A stretch of 64,000 bases of DNA, taken from Henricia sp. BOLD:AAB3569 (lineage: Eukaryota > Echinodermata > Asteroidea > Spinulosida > Echinasteridae). The position numbers and the translations under genes are program-made. This document shows, piece by piece, positions 20,970 to 32,522 of this stretch. Within the stretch, counting starts at the first letter, position 1, and each line of letters starts with the position of its first letter. The stretch covers positions 1,488,001 through 1,552,000 of the forward strand of contig JBBELK010000308.1 of assembly GCA_037783545.1 (NCBI GenBank), given 5' to 3'. Under the pieces are notes generated by a model that worked only from the letters and a program-made list of their open reading frames with translations, was not told where the DNA came from and did not search any database.

Positions 20970-21290
20970 AACACCATTACATTTAACTAAAGAATAATGT
21001 TGATAAACTGCCCTGTAGAAATTTCAGCCACATAGATGCAGTAATACTTCAGAAAACATGAACAATCCATGCATGTTTTTGTGTTGAATGAATGGTAAAA
21101 AATATTGTCTGCAGACAATTTTGGTTTTTAAAAAGCACCTTCAGTTGGCAATTTCTCCCACAAAGGTACCATTTTAAAACGGAAACAATTATGTGGTGTT
21201 TGTTACCATTGTTATCAACACTTTTAGTCGGATTTTTCTTGTCAACCTTTGAAGTAAAATTTTGGGTAACTGTAAAATGCTTTAAACCAA
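20970..21290 (+). mobile_element. Family L repeat, copy 1
   Basis: Words CTGCCCTGTAGAAATTTCAG, CATGCATGTTTTTGTGTTGA, CACAAAGGTACCATTTT, GTGGTGTTTGTTACCATTG and TCAACACTTTTAGTCGG recur in order near 26160, 33242 and (inverse) 40560, with a fragment at 48450. Confidence 0.7.
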
Positions 21291-21300
21291 AACACTTAAG

Positions 21301-21920
21301 GCGTGTTCCCATTGGACATTCTTTCCGCTACCTTGCGGAAAGTTACCGTAACCTTGCAAGAACATTCCTCCGTGTAATCTTTTCGTGCGTTCCAATTTAC
21401 TGCTTGTTTTCAGTGCACATGCGGAAAGTTACTGCGACCCTGCTGTAAACTTTCCCGGTCGAAACCGGAAGTGGCCCTTAGTTTGAAGGTGATAGGAGGT
21501 ATTGAGATGGGGTAAATGGTGTTATTATCAGAGGCCCTTAAGCTTTCCAAAAATATAAGTGATGACGTCATCGTACGAAATAGCGCCCTCTAGCGACAAG
21601 ATGATAGATGTCATCAGGTGTCAAATTACAAGCGTTTTAAATTTATGGCCTTCAATATTCAAAAATCTGTAAAATTTCAACCGTTTGAGATGCCCATTAT
21701 TTACTGCAGGTTCATGTTGTTTTTACAGGGTGAACTGTTCCCACTGGACTAAAATACAACCCTGTAAAATTACCGCGGCTGAGCAGAAAGTTTCCATGGC
21801 CCCTCTCGGCCTGTACGTTTTATATCGTGGCCACTGTAAATTGACAGGGACGCTAGTTCTCCTTGTGTTACCGCACGACAACGGTAGTTTAACAAAAAAA
21901 TAGTCTAATGGAAACACCAC
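21301..21920. mobile_element. Large fold-back, GTGTTCCCATTGGAC ends
   Basis: GCGTGTTCCCATTGGACA at 21301 pairs with TAGTCTAATGGAAACACC at about 21903. The sub-terminal sequence includes several TTACCG/CGGTAA pairs. The interior has no recognised gene. Confidence 0.5.
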
Positions 21921-22632
21921 TAAAGAATGTATAATGCTACATGAACATTAGGTTTGTTTGGCTAAGTTCCTCACCCGGCACCCCACCCCCCCCCCCCCCC
22001 CCCCCTAACAACCTTGAAGGCGCAATTCAAATGGAATCAGCACTGTTATTGTCCACCCCTGAATTGGCAACGGAAGTGAAAGGGTGTTTTGCTTGGTGCA
22101 CTACTGCCAGTGAAAATAATGTCTTTTGCAAACAAATAATTGAACACGAATAAGTATATGTGGTGTCCTTGCCCTAAGACTTAAAACGTACGTGGTTGGG
22201 TTGGCATAGTGGTTCTTTCCCCGTCTTTCACCTCTGGCATCCCGAGATTGGGTTTGCAGTCTCTACTTGACCATGTGGGAGTTTCCCCAGGAGATTTCCC
22301 TGGGGTTTTCCCTCCCACTTCTAAAACTGCATGTTTAGAAAGCCACTCCAGGCGTTTTCATGCAGTATAACAAAAATCTGAAGATCCTGAAGATTCTTCT
22401 TAGTCATCTCAAGTTGATAATAAAGTATAGTTAAAGCTAAAACCGTATAGTTGGTGGCATAAAGGGCCTTAGTTGCCGAAGATGCCATAAATTAACAACA
22501 ACAACAACAATTTAGAATGTACATGATCCCTCAGTCGACCTTATGACATAAAAACATGGAAGGGTTAACAAAAATAAGCAGAACAATTATAATAAGAACC
22601 CTGAATGCTATAAACAGGCGACATTACAGAAA

Positions 22633-22862
22633 ACCTTTCCCCGGCGACCACCGAAATTTCGGCAAGAATCACTCAAATTGACACCAAATTTCTATACCCA
22701 AAGCTTCCAAAAATGGTTGCAGACCTAATAAAAATGGTTCTAGACCTAATAAAAATGGTTTTTAACCTCCAAAATATTAGGGCGACACCAAATTGTCGCC
22801 CTAATAGACCGTGTCGCCCTAACATAGCTTTTTTACACAAAAACTGTCGCCCCAATAGGTAA
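22633..22862 (-). mobile_element. GGGCGAC fold-back (family G), copy 1
   Basis: Contains CCACCGAAATTTCGGCAAGAA, AAGCTTCCAAAAATGGTT and repeated (A)AAAATGGTT blocks, and ends in multiple GTCGCCCTAA words. It is the inverse of 26773-27056. Confidence 0.7.
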
Positions 22863-22983
22863 AACATAGTTTTGGATTTTTACTATGTTTAAAGACAGAT
22901 CACATGACTAGAAAACTGTTACAAAGGGCGTTATCTCTATGTGTGGCATGGTTGTAGTCGAGTCCATCATAAGTCTATCACAA

Positions 22984-23432
22984 GTGAGTCTTCCCACGTT
23001 AAAGGGGGCATTTTGGCAACACAGACCATATTTTCCAGAAAATACCTTTGTCTGGTCTCAAAATAAAAGAAATAAGTTTCAGTAGTTCTGAAGAGATAAC
23101 TATTAGGCCCAAAAAGGGTTACAAATAGTGTAACAACATGCCTTTTCTAAAAACCCTGTGTACAAATTTCCAATATACGCTCGTAACCGGGACAGACACT
23201 TGTGTTACATTTTAGGCCGTCCTGGTTACGAGCGTATATTATAAATTTGTACACAAGGTATTTAGAAAGGCATGTTGTCACACTATTTGTAACCCTCTTT
23301 GGGCCTAAGTTATCTCTTCAGAACAATTACTTAAACTTATTTCTTTATTTTGAGACCAGACAGTTTTTTCCTGGAAAATATGGTCCGTGTTGCCAAAATT
23401 CCCCCTAAGCTTTACTGTGGCAAGACCCTTTT
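22984..23432. mobile_element. Long fold-back (family F), arms ~200 bp
   Basis: The left arm (GCATTTTGGCAACACAGACC ... ACGCTCGTAACCGGGACAG) is inverted almost completely on the right (CTGGTTACGAGCGT ... GTGTTGCCAAAATTCCCCC). The loop is only ~30 bp. A half copy is at 34690-34862. Confidence 0.8.
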
Positions 23433-24280
23433 GTCAACACTCATTGCTCTGAGCACTAAAACAAAGGAATGGGTGGGGAAAAAATAGCACTCATACAGGG
23501 AGAGTTTATCATGCCTAGCACATTGCGGGAAGGTCGGACTGGGAATTTGGATTATGTATTAAGGGAATTCCCCTTCGATTTCCCACTTCGCGATGGCAAA
23601 CTTTATCTACAATACAGGTTTTTGTTGATACCTAAACGTGCATAACTTCTGACTGCACACCACCCCAAGGTATTATTGTGCGTTTATTAATAGACAGAGT
23701 TTCAATAGATATGTTAATATGCTTTTCCATGTGCGACGTGCGTGGCAATCGTGCTTCAGCTCATGTTTTTGTCGTCGTGCCAAAACTGGGTAGTCAAGTT
23801 ATTTATCTTTCTATCTGAAGTTTAATTTTTATGACAATACAATAGTTGGAGCGTTGTTATGGAACTTTCAAAACTAGTTTGTGAGAGGGCTGTGTGTACT
23901 CGGGGAGGTTTCTCTTTTAAAAGGGGTAGAAGTGGGGATGTACCGACTTTTCAATTTGTTTGGGGAGGGGGGCTGGGGTATGTGAAGAGAATTCATTAAG
24001 CTGTGTTTTTGTGAAAAGGAGTTTGGTTTTATCTTGCAGTACGTGGCAATAAAAAGGTAACATTGCAAATGTGGAAAAGGTTTCCATAAATGTGGGATTT
24101 ATAACAATAAGGGCCCAACACCAATTGATCTAATTTCACTCCGACCCTGAAAGAAATTTTGTTGAAATTGACATTAGCATAGCTCTCAATCTAAACAATT
24201 TGTACTATAAATTTGCAAGACTCTTACTTGAATTTTCATGCAGTTGAAAAAAAAATAATAATAACAATGGTGGATTCTTA

Positions 24281-24613
24281 GGCCAAACAAAATAAATGGT
24301 GCGTTTACGGTAACGGCCTAAAAAAAATCCAGGTAGGTAGGTAGGAAAATAATTTTATTTTGTCATTTTATTTTTACATTTCAGTTCATGCATTTGCGTG
24401 TTGTTTTGCAATGTTTGAAACTCACTATTAACACTATTAACCATGTTCATGTACAAGTGTAGAAAATGTGATGTTCTTGGGAAATATTGAAAATAGTGCT
24501 CATTTAAAATTATCAACTTGAAAATTGGCAATAAAAAGTTTGAGGTCGGCAATTTGGCCTCAATTTCCAGGTAGGTTTGGTTACAGTAAACACACCATTT
24601 ATTTAGTTTGGCC
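24281..24613 (+). mobile_element. GGCCAAACAAAATAAATGG element (family M), copy 1
   Basis: Termini GGCCAAACAAAATAAATGGT and CATTTATTTAGTTTGGCC. The interior has TAGGTAGGTAGG and TTTGCAATGTTTGAAACTCA. The inverse copy at 48482-48813 has a TTA target duplication. A flanking 50-bp direct duplication (ACTTGAATTTTCATGC...) lies on both sides here. Confidence 0.75.
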
Positions 24614-24655
24614 TGACTTGAATTTTCATGCGGTTGAAAAAAAATAAAAAATTAT

Positions 24656-25110
24656 AATAATAATAATGGTGGATTCTTATATAGCGCTCATGACCACCCT
24701 GCAGGGTGCTCTTGGCGCTTTTGCCATTATTACCATGCCATCAGGGAATCACCAGAACCATTTCGCTTCAACTAGGTGGCTGTTGGCCAGGCGCTCAACC
24801 CTATCAGCAGTTACATTGTGACATTTCCCCTAAACAGCTCCCTAAATAGACTACTAAAGTGTGACGTCAGTTGCCATGGTAATTGGGTCTAAGCATTCGC
24901 TGGTAATCTGAAACTTCCATTGGTGAAGTGCAGGGAAACAGTTCACTGGTTTTAGTTTGGACCCAGTAACCATGGCAACACACAAAGGGTGACGTTTTCA
25001 CTTTGGAAGTCTATATCGCTTGGGTTGACGAGGCAACTGGGATTAAGTGCCTTGCCCAGGGACACAGACACGTTGATCATGGTGGGGCTTGAACCCACTT
25101 AATACCCACT
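24656..25110 (-). mobile_element. SINE (family S1) split by a TAGACT MITE
   Basis: On the minus strand it runs from GTGGGTTCAAGCCCCACCAT through GGGCAAGGCACTTAATCCCA to GCGCTATATAAGAATCCACC and a (TTA)n tail. The uninterrupted copies at 41795 and 44163 read straight through the point where 24847-25013 is inserted here. Confidence 0.8.
24847..25013. mobile_element. TAGACT MITE (family T) inside a SINE
   Basis: Ends TAGACTACTAAAGTGTGACG and CTTTGGAAGTCTA, with TA on both sides. The host SINE gives an empty site, so the insertion and TA target are directly supported. Confidence 0.85.
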
Positions 25111-25906
25111 AGACACGCTCCCACTGAATGTCACATGTATTTTCCACAAAATTCCATTAATAGTTCACTGTTGCTCGTATATTTATTTTGTTATAAATTA
25201 CGGGCATTTTTAATTTATCTCACTCATCCGCTGTTATTTCCGAGAACTACTGACTCTTAGAATATGCAAGTCCAGAAATATAGGGTATTAAACAGGGAGG
25301 GGCATCTTCCAAATTCCGGGAATGACCTGTTGAGGGCTGTGGAAAGTTAAGAAAGTATTAGGGTGCAGCTTTGGTTTAAAAGTTCAATTTGAGTTCAGTG
25401 TTCTGTTCTGTGCACACCTTTGCAGCGCAGTGAGAGTGGGTCTGCGACATAATGGCTGCGTTCGGGCGTGTACTCGTGTTAACACGAGTTATACTCCTGC
25501 GCGCGTGAACGGCAAGAATAACGACACTCGGGTCAGTGAGAGTATGCTCTCCCCACTCCCCAACAAATGGGGAGTGTGCTCGTACTCCTGTCAAGTGTCA
25601 TGTGATTTGTACGAAGATGGTGGAATATAGGTGGGATTTTTGGTGAATTTGCTCAAAGTGTCAACTCGATAACTGAAACAATAACTCACTAAGGTTTGTT
25701 TTAGACGGCATCAAAGGTTCTCACGACTTACGGCTTGTATTTCCTCAGTTTCTTGTGAGCAATGAAACGGCATTTTTTGAGACGGCCATCTTCACTGATT
25801 GCCATTCGCGCACTGCGGACTTGCCGTTCGCGTGATGTGACCCGAGTGCAATGCGCACGCATTACTCCAGAGTAACGAGAACTGCACGCCCGAACGCAGC
25901 CTTAGT

Positions 25907-26108
25907 GTTCCCCTTACACCTGATGTGTTATTTTTCGTACAAAAATCATTAAAATGGCCTTTAAACCATTTTGTATGAATTGTACTTTATGTACTCGCTC
26001 TTTGAGATGGAAAGTATTTAAAGAATGTGTCCTAAATTTACAAAAACAAGATGTAAAATGTAACGGGGGACACCAACATTGGACCCCTAATTTACAGAAA
26101 GACTTGTC
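25907..26108 (+). mobile_element. Family E repeat, copy 1
   Basis: Words TGTTATTTTTCGTACAAAAATC, TTGTATGAATTGTACTTTATG, TCTTTGAGATGGAAAGTATT and TTGGACCCCTAATTTACAGA. Shared in order at 32822-33050 and, inverse, at 50242-50480 and 51825-52035. Confidence 0.75.
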
Positions 26109-26159
26109 TATAAGTTTCAATTTGACTGTATTAAAAACAGATTAAATGATAGGAAAAAT

Positions 26160-26440
26160 GTTTAAAAAAGAACAGCATTAAATCAGAACACATTGCTTTG
26201 TGGAACTCTCAACCACATTATATATATGCAGTAAAACTTCAGAAAATCTTGAAAATCCATGCATGTATATGGTACAAAAATGTTTGCAAACAATAATTTT
26301 TAAAAATATCTAAGTTGGTAATTTCTCCCACAAAGGTACGGTACTGTTTTACACGAGAAAAATCATGTGGTGTTTGTTACCATTGCTTTCAACACTTGGC
26401 TTTACTTGCCAACTCGTCAAGTAAAATGTTGGGTTAAAAA
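26160..26440 (+). mobile_element. Family L repeat, copy 2
   Basis: CATGCATGTATATGG, TAATTTCTCCCACAAAGGTAC and ATGTGGTGTTTGTTACCATTG appear in the same order as copy 1 at 20970. Confidence 0.7.
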
Positions 26441-26772
26441 CCACAAGTGGCAGGGATGGATTTAGTAAAGTCTCCAGGGTTGGTAATTATCATTATTTTT
26501 TCAATACCCAGTTCCAATATCTGCAACCGACATTCTTGGTAACATTCATGAAAATGGATTGAATAATCAGCTGTCACTAACCACATTGTGAAACTAATAA
26601 ACTGTGGTCTTTTTCAAGGGCAAAGCAAATAAGGAAATATTTTGAATATGTTCCACTTATGAACGTCAACAGTAAGCACCACACATAGCTTTCCATAAAC
26701 GAGTGCCCACTAGACATTGAACACCCAACAGGGTGGATATGTGCGCATTACAAAAACTCTGGATGCTAGGAT

Positions 26773-27056
26773 AGGGCGACAATTTGTGTGTAAAAAAGTT
26801 ATATTAGGGCGACATGCTCAATAGGGCGAAATTTTTGTGTCGCCCTAATATTTTGAGATTAAAAATCATTGTTTTAGGTCAAAAACCATTTTTTTTAAAA
26901 TCGAGAACCATTTTTATAGGTCTAGAACCAATTCTCTTAGGTCTGGAACCATTTTTGGAAGCTTTGGGTAAAAAAATAAGGTGTCATTTTGAGTGGTTCT
27001 TGCCGAAATTTCGGTGGTCCCCGGGGAAAGGCTTCCCGAAATGTCGCCCTATTGCT
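26773..27056 (+). mobile_element. GGGCGAC fold-back (family G), copy 2
   Basis: Begins AGGGCGACAATTTGTGTG and ends CGAAATGTCGCCCTATT. The interior holds a run of degenerate AGGTCTAGAACCATTTTT units. Confidence 0.7.
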
Positions 27057-27100
27057 GCATACAGAGTTCTTTCAAATCTTATTATTATTATTATTATTAC

Positions 27101-27250
27101 TATAGACCGTATCGAATAGCTGCCATCTTGTAGGGCAACTTTTGTGATTTAAATTGGTCAACAATGTAAGCACAAAATGTCAAACCATTCATGTCTGTAC
27201 AGAACAATGGAACTGCCCCACAAGATGGCAGCTATTCGATACGGTCTATA
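27101..27250. mobile_element. TATAGACCGTATCGAATAGC MITE (family H), intact
   Basis: The left 25 bases are inverted exactly at the right end (GCTATTCGATACGGTCTATA). Element ~150 bp with TA at both ends. Confidence 0.85.
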
Positions 27251-27257
27251 ACACAAT

Positions 27258-27431
27258 GAGGCTGGATCCGAATTAATGGCTTTGGCTGTGGCTGCGGCTG
27301 TTGCTATGCTGTTTCTAAGGACTTTCATTGTCCACCCATAGCAACAACATAACAGCCATAGCCACGGCCATAGCCACGGCCATAGCCACAGCCACAGCCA
27401 CAGCCACAGCCACTAATTCGGATCCAGACTA
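27258..27431. mobile_element. Fold-back with an expanded GCCACA hexamer arm
   Basis: CTGGATCCGAATTAATGGCT is inverted as AGCCACTAATTCGGATCCAG. The left arm has a few GGCTGYGGCTG units. The right arm (27356-27414) has about ten AGCCAC/GGCCAT hexamers, so the arms differ in repeat number. Confidence 0.75.
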
Positions 27432-27708
27432 AGAATTGATTCTGGTTGCCTAGCCGAGAAAATCATGCAGAACCTATAATCTTTTATAGGGGAAAAAATA
27501 AATAAAAACCTAACGTGCCAAATTTGTGTGTGCATTGCCTTTGTTTTTGTTTGATTTTTTCCCCTCAAAGCTCGAAAAAGTGGCTCACTCTTGTGTTTTG
27601 GGATGTTTTAAAATAACATGAAATATCTGTCAGCCAGAATTTAATTTTGTTTTTAAAGTGACTTAATTAAATTACCATATCTGTACAGATTTTAAACCAA
27701 TTTACACC

Positions 27709-28179
27709 AGAAATGTTCACAGATTTACGCCTAACTTACACAATATAAACATGATGACCGTATAAAACTTCCCCTGAAATGGTTTTGTCTGAAGTGCTAT
27801 AGTCTTTGAGAAATGAGTTAAACAATTAGTTTTCGTCTCATGAGACAAATTAAATTCGCCCAAAACCAATTTCGCCCGAGTGCCATTTCGCCCCAAATCA
27901 CTTCGTCCAAACACTACATCGCCCAAATGCCACTTCGCCCCCAAATGCCACTTCGTGCACAGGCCGTGGTTCAGGGCGTAAAGGTTCAGGGCGAAGTGGT
28001 CAGGGCGAAGTGGTTTTGGGGCGAAATGACTGCAAACCCTTTTTTTACTGTTTTTCAAAAGTTCGACAAAGTACGGAGCTGGTTTTTGCTCAGGTTGGTT
28101 TTAATCATGCATATCTTCAATCACACAGGGGGATAAAACTATTTGTAACAGTTTACCAACCATGTATACTATCTTTAAC
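27709..28179. mobile_element. TTCGCCC-word element (family B), copy 3
   Basis: Same orientation as copy 1: AGATTTACGCCTAACTTACA start, TTCGCCC/TTCGTCC words, GTGCACAGGCCGTGGTTCAG centre, GTTTACCAACCATGTATACT end. Confidence 0.8.
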
Positions 28180-28479
28180 TGTCCCATCCCTACTGCAAAC
28201 GATCTATTGGGGCTTTAACGTCATCTCAATGACAGTTTTAAAATGAAAGTTTTTAAATCTTTAGCACTCCGAGGTCAACATTTATTGTTCTTGCCTCTAA
28301 ACAAGGATTCTTTGCAAACAAACCACATCCGAGGTCCCTGGGCCCGGGGTAACATTACACTCTGATTGTTAAAATCCGGCACATCTGGCACCGAGCCCAT
28401 CAGGATGTAGCGGCAAAAACAGCTTTTAAACTTAAAGCTGTGAACAGGATTTCCAATGACCTAGAATTTTAATGAAGTA

Positions 28480-28826
28480 CATGGCTGAGTGGTTTGGTGC
28501 ATTAAACTCAAGAGCATGCCTAGTTCTATGGTCAGGGGTTTGATTCCTGGCCATGGGTTCAATTCCCAGACATGACCATGGTGTGCGTGTGTGCCCTTGG
28601 GCAAGGCACTTTACTATAAGTTGCCTCTCTCCACCCAGGAGTAAATGGGTACCTGCAAGGGTTGCAGCTTTTGAGCGATTGTGTCAGGCTGCCAGGGCTG
28701 GATACTCCCCAGAGAGTTGTGCCCAATAACCAGGGTAATGATATTGTAAAGCGCCATGAGTACTAGTATCCTGCAGGATAGATATGTGTGCTATATAAGA
28801 TACTATTATTATTATTATTATTATTA
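28480..28826 (+). mobile_element. tRNA-derived SINE (family S3) with (ATT)n tail
   Basis: Head TGGCTGAGTGGTTTGGTGCA (A-box-like), B-box-like GGTTTGATTCCTGGCC, body with GGGCAAGGCACTTTACTATA, CTCCACCCAGGAGTAAATGG and ATACTCCCCAGAGAG, ending in GCTATATAAGATACTATT and an ATT microsatellite. tRNA head plus simple tail is the classic SINE layout. Confidence 0.8.
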
Positions 28827-29045
28827 AAATGTTAATCAACAATTTACCAAAAAAAAACCTTACTCAAATGGAAGATAGAAGTGGTTCCAACTGTGCAATG
28901 CAATGATTCCGCCTGGCGTGATGTCTTTTTGTAAGAAAATGATAGTTAAAAATGATTTTATATTTTGTGCATACACATTTTTAATTGTTTAAACAAGGTC
29001 TCCTTGTGTGAACGAGGTACCTGACTATACGGTATTATGGCTGTT

Positions 29046-29187
29046 TTTTGTGCAGTATAGCCAGGGATCCAGCCTAAACAGGACGGTGGCTCTGCACAAT
29101 TTCTTCACAGCACGTTTTTTGTGCAGTATAGCCAGGGTTCCAGACTAAATAGGACGGTGGCTCTGCACAATTTCTTAAAAGCACTGA
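29046..29187. repeat. 71-bp tandem duplication
   Basis: TTTTTTGTGCAGTATAGCCAGGG...GGACGGTGGCTCTGCACAAT occurs at 29046 and 29117 with four differences. Confidence 0.85.
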
Positions 29188-29954
29188 CACAGTTTTTCAT
29201 TGTTTTCTCGGAATGTATAGGAGGTACTGAGCTGACTTATACACAGGTTGGTTTTTATCATACACACCAATGGAGATAATGTCGTTTTTAACATGTTTTC
29301 CAATCTTGTAATGCTGAATGTTCAAACAAAATGCTATGACTGTGAGCAAGGACGAGGTCCACAGACCGTAACCTAAATACAGAAAAAAAGTGGAGTATTA
29401 CAATAAGTTTAAGTTTTTATCTAGATAAAAAATAAATAAAGTTGATTAGTTTTCTGCCTGGAGCTGAAAAACATTTGTCACGGTTAAGGGACCTTTTTAT
29501 AAAAGTATGTAAAAGAAAAGTTTACTGCACTATCGACCAGAACATAAACTTGCATGGATACAGTCAGGAACAGCATGTGGTACCGGCATGTTCCAATTTC
29601 AGCAAAAATATCAGTGATCTGCAGGCCTGTTTGTACATGCACATGGTAAATAAGACCAACATTGGCAGCGAACCAGACAGGATAAATTCTACGGATCAAT
29701 TAAGTAAATGTTGCGACTGAACTTTTCCATAGTTTCTAGGCCGGAAATTTGGCCCCCAGAACCCACAAGCAAACATCATAATTATTGTCAGATAAACAAT
29801 TTAAGACATTTTGAAAGATTATTTGTGACTTGTTCTGATGAAGCAATGTCCCACAGGCTGGGACGGGTTTTTGCGACAATACTACAAAATCTGTTAATAA
29901 TTTGTTTATCAAATTTGACCAATGACGACTTTTGAGCGATGGGGCTTAATCAAA

Positions 29955-30290
29955 CCTGACCATTAGTAGAGCATCTGCCCGGTGAGTCAGAGGTCTCGGG
30001 TTCGAATCCCGATAAGGCTGTTATAATATTTCTCTCATCCCAAGTTTGGTTGTTTCATTTTAATGGTGATTAGGCACCATACCAGATGTTGTGTTCGTTA
30101 CTTTGCCCAGTTTCGCTCTAATGCAGCACTGGAACAAAAATTGGGTTTATAGGGAAAACCTAAGGGATATCCCACTGTGCCTCATAGCTCAGCTGGTAGA
30201 GCATCTGCCTGGTGAGTCAGAGGTCTCCGGTTCGAACCCCTTACAATTTTTCTCTCATCTCAAGTTTGGTTATATTCAGAGGTCGATATT
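29955..30290 (+). mobile_element. Two tRNA-like SINE heads in tandem (family K)
   Basis: AGAGCATCTGCCCGGTGAGT...GGGTTCGAATCCCGATAAGG at 29968 and CATAGCTCAGCTGGTAGAGC...GGTTCGAACCCC at 30183. Each is followed by TTTCTCTCATC-CAAGTTTGG. A third partial copy is at 49938-50135. The anticodon arms do not make a convincing tRNA, so these are SINE parts rather than tRNA genes. Confidence 0.65.
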
Positions 30291-30516
30291 ATTTGGTTTT
30301 TCTAAACCCCAGCCTAAATTCAGGCTCTGAAATTCTTTACTGTGGTTTATTTTTAGACAGTTGTTAAAAACTAAGTCCGATACTTTTTAAAACTGACAAT
30401 GCACAAAACGTCACAAGTTTCAGTTTCGCTATGAGGCGTGGTCAAGTATTTCTGAGTATCAAGTATTTCTGAACAATAAGAGTGACCGAGGGCATTCTGA
30501 CCTGCACTTTTTGTAT

Positions 30517-31403
30517 AGCACACCCAGCACAATATGTGGTAGAGGGACTCCCCCTACTGCCCTATATACCTCAACCCCAAAATGCTAGCATTGTGTAGGG
30601 CCAATGGTAGTTCCAGAGATCGTCCCAGACTAGGTGGAGCCGAGTTGTTTAAAACGGCGACTATTTTGGTGGAGCTAGCACATATGCAGCACGATATGTG
30701 GCAAACGGACTCACCCCTACCATTGTTCCCCTATTGTGTCTCAAACATCCAAGGAATTTCTTTCAGTTTTTAGGGGGTATTGGTGCGTGAGATGAGTGGT
30801 CTAACACAGACACACTTGTGGGGTACAAAACACAATGGAACAATGGTACCCCATAAAGAAATTCAAAAGGAACAGTGGTACCCCACAGAGGAATTCTAAA
30901 GAAAAGGGAAAATAGGACAACAATGCATGTACCCCATAAACCCCTGTGTACACAGATTGGTGAGTGAGTTTGGAGTTTGACGCCATGCCGGCATCAGTAT
31001 ATTCATGGCGGGATTGTGTTAATATATAAAATGCTTGGTTTTAAATAAAGATAATTAAATCATGTAAGTTGTGGAAAATATATGATCTTGGAATCAGTTG
31101 TATAGATATCAAGTGATATATTTCAATAAGATTGAAGAAACATTGTATATAAGTACTACATGGATTCTGGGCAGTTTTCCAAGGGAATCCCTAGGAGGCC
31201 GGTTATAGAGGATCCCCCAGACACACGGTACCGTGTCTAAATGGTCCCGCAAGGTCGGCCGTTTCCCTTGCAGTTTAAGGGCCCGGGCGCCGCCGGTATT
31301 TTTACAGGTCTAGGGGGTATTGGTGCGTTAACAAAGGGGAAGAGTGTTTTGAGGTATAGGGGTGTTAGGGGGGAGTCCCTCTGCCACATATTGTGCTGGG
31401 TTT
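30517..31403. mobile_element. Inverted-repeat element interrupted by a SINE-like insert
   Basis: ACCCAGCACAATATGTGG-AGAGGGACTCCCCC at 30525 is inverted near 31353-31401 (GGGGGAGTCCCTCTGCCACA ... GTGCTGGGTTT). GGGGGTATTGGTGCGT is also repeated at about 30774 and 31313. A family J copy lies between. Confidence 0.55.
30958..31312 (+). mobile_element. Family J SINE-like repeat, copy 1
   Basis: GTGAGTGAGTTTGGAGTTTGACGCCATGCCGGC start, CACACGGTACCGTGTCTAAA and CCGGTATTTTTACAGGTC at the end. Nearly identical to 33292-33677, implying recent activity. The opening resembles GTGAGTGAGTTTAGTTTTACGCC repeats common in marine invertebrate genomes (from memory, unverified). Confidence 0.75.
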
Positions 31404-31642
31404 AAGCTAGCAAGCTGTGAATAACCTCTCTATGATCCATATTTGCTCACAAATAGCAAACAAATGTTTGACAAAACAAATTAAGTTTTGCTTTCAAAAC
31501 CTAAACTAAAGTAGAGTAGTAAGTTTCTAAAACCTGAGTTTATTTGCTTTTGTCACACCAGCTGTGTGGGAAAACGGTAAATTTTTGGAAATAAAAATGT
31601 TCAAAAGCTTTATTTGTGAGACAGACTGAAGTGTTATTTCTC

Positions 31643-32169
31643 TTAAAGGCACAGGCTCGTTAATGCGCGCGCGAGGCCAAATTCGTGCCATGAAATACGC
31701 AGCTCTATTGATTGCTTTCCGTGACGTAGAACATCCGGGAATGTTCGGTGGTCAACAATCACGCGCGTGTACGCGCCAATAGACGCACATGAACACGCGT
31801 AAAAAATACTCACCAGCGTATTTTCATTCGAAGATGCCACACACGCGCATTGCAATACGTTCAAAATATTAAGCATGCAGTCAGCTTGTAAACACGAAAG
31901 TGCTTCTACTTGATCGCGATTTTTTAGCCTGAGGAAATACGTTTTTATCTTTATCGATACAACAGCCATGGCGCAACAACATAAAGCAAGGTTAAGCAAC
32001 GGAGGTAAGTGCAACCAATTCGCTTTTCTTGCTCTTTTTTGCCGGTTATCACTCGAGCCACGTGCGTCATGAAAAATGCCAACCAAAATGGTGGATGGAA
32101 GGCGTGACGTCACCGGAAAGCAATCAATAGCAAAGGCATGGAGCTGCGTTGACGAGCCTCTGCCTTTAA
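31643..32169. mobile_element. GCTCGTC-family MITE, copy 3, carrying a nested insert
   Basis: Outer parts match copy 2 (TTAAAGGCACAGGCTCGT ... GACGAGCCTCTGCCTTTAAA). The central GCTCCATAGCAAAGG stem is split by 31709-32126. Confidence 0.8.
31709..32126. mobile_element. Nested 418-bp element with TGATTGCTTTCC ends
   Basis: TGATTGCTTTCC-GTGACGT at the left is inverted as ACGTCACCGGAAAGCAATCA at the right, with AT (or TA) on both sides as target. The CpG-rich interior contains ATGGCGCAACAACATAAAGC at 31968, reading 12 codons into a consensus donor GGAG|GTAAGT (32001-32010). It also has a CRE (TGACGTCA, 32105). This could be a captured first exon and promoter, or chance. Confidence 0.65.
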
Positions 32170-32522
32170 AAATAAGGCACAGTTTACATCAACACACACA
32201 AGTGTGTGAACACCTTCCATCGTGGACCTCCCCCATTGTTCTTCTTCTGTTTGGACTTTTTTGGCGACTACTCTAATCTATTTGTACATGATTTCCCAAT
32301 CGTAGACATCTTGACAATCATGGACACTATTGTTCCCTATTGTTCTATGTACCCCACTGAATGTAGAAACACTCAAAACCACACTCTATAAACAACGACC
32401 CTGGGATTGTTTTAAAAAGCTATCTCTCTTCCCCCAAGTCTGTAAACGTCCTTAAAAGAGATATTATCAATTCACAGGACCGATTTTAAAAAAATCAGTA
32501 AAATATACTTAAATTTCTCAGT

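Noticed and set aside
27356..27414. (AGCCAC)n as a telomere-like or coding repeat
   Set aside because: It lies wholly within one arm of a fold-back element and is mirrored by the other arm.
30183..30245. Possible tRNA gene (TAGCTCAGCTGGTAGAGC...GGTTCGAAC)
   Set aside because: A and B boxes are good, but the acceptor stem does not close and the same head plus tail recurs at 29968 and 49938, which marks a SINE.
31643..32113. 156-codon minus-strand open frame
   Set aside because: It spans the junction between a MITE arm and a nested insert, so it cannot be an ancestral coding sequence.
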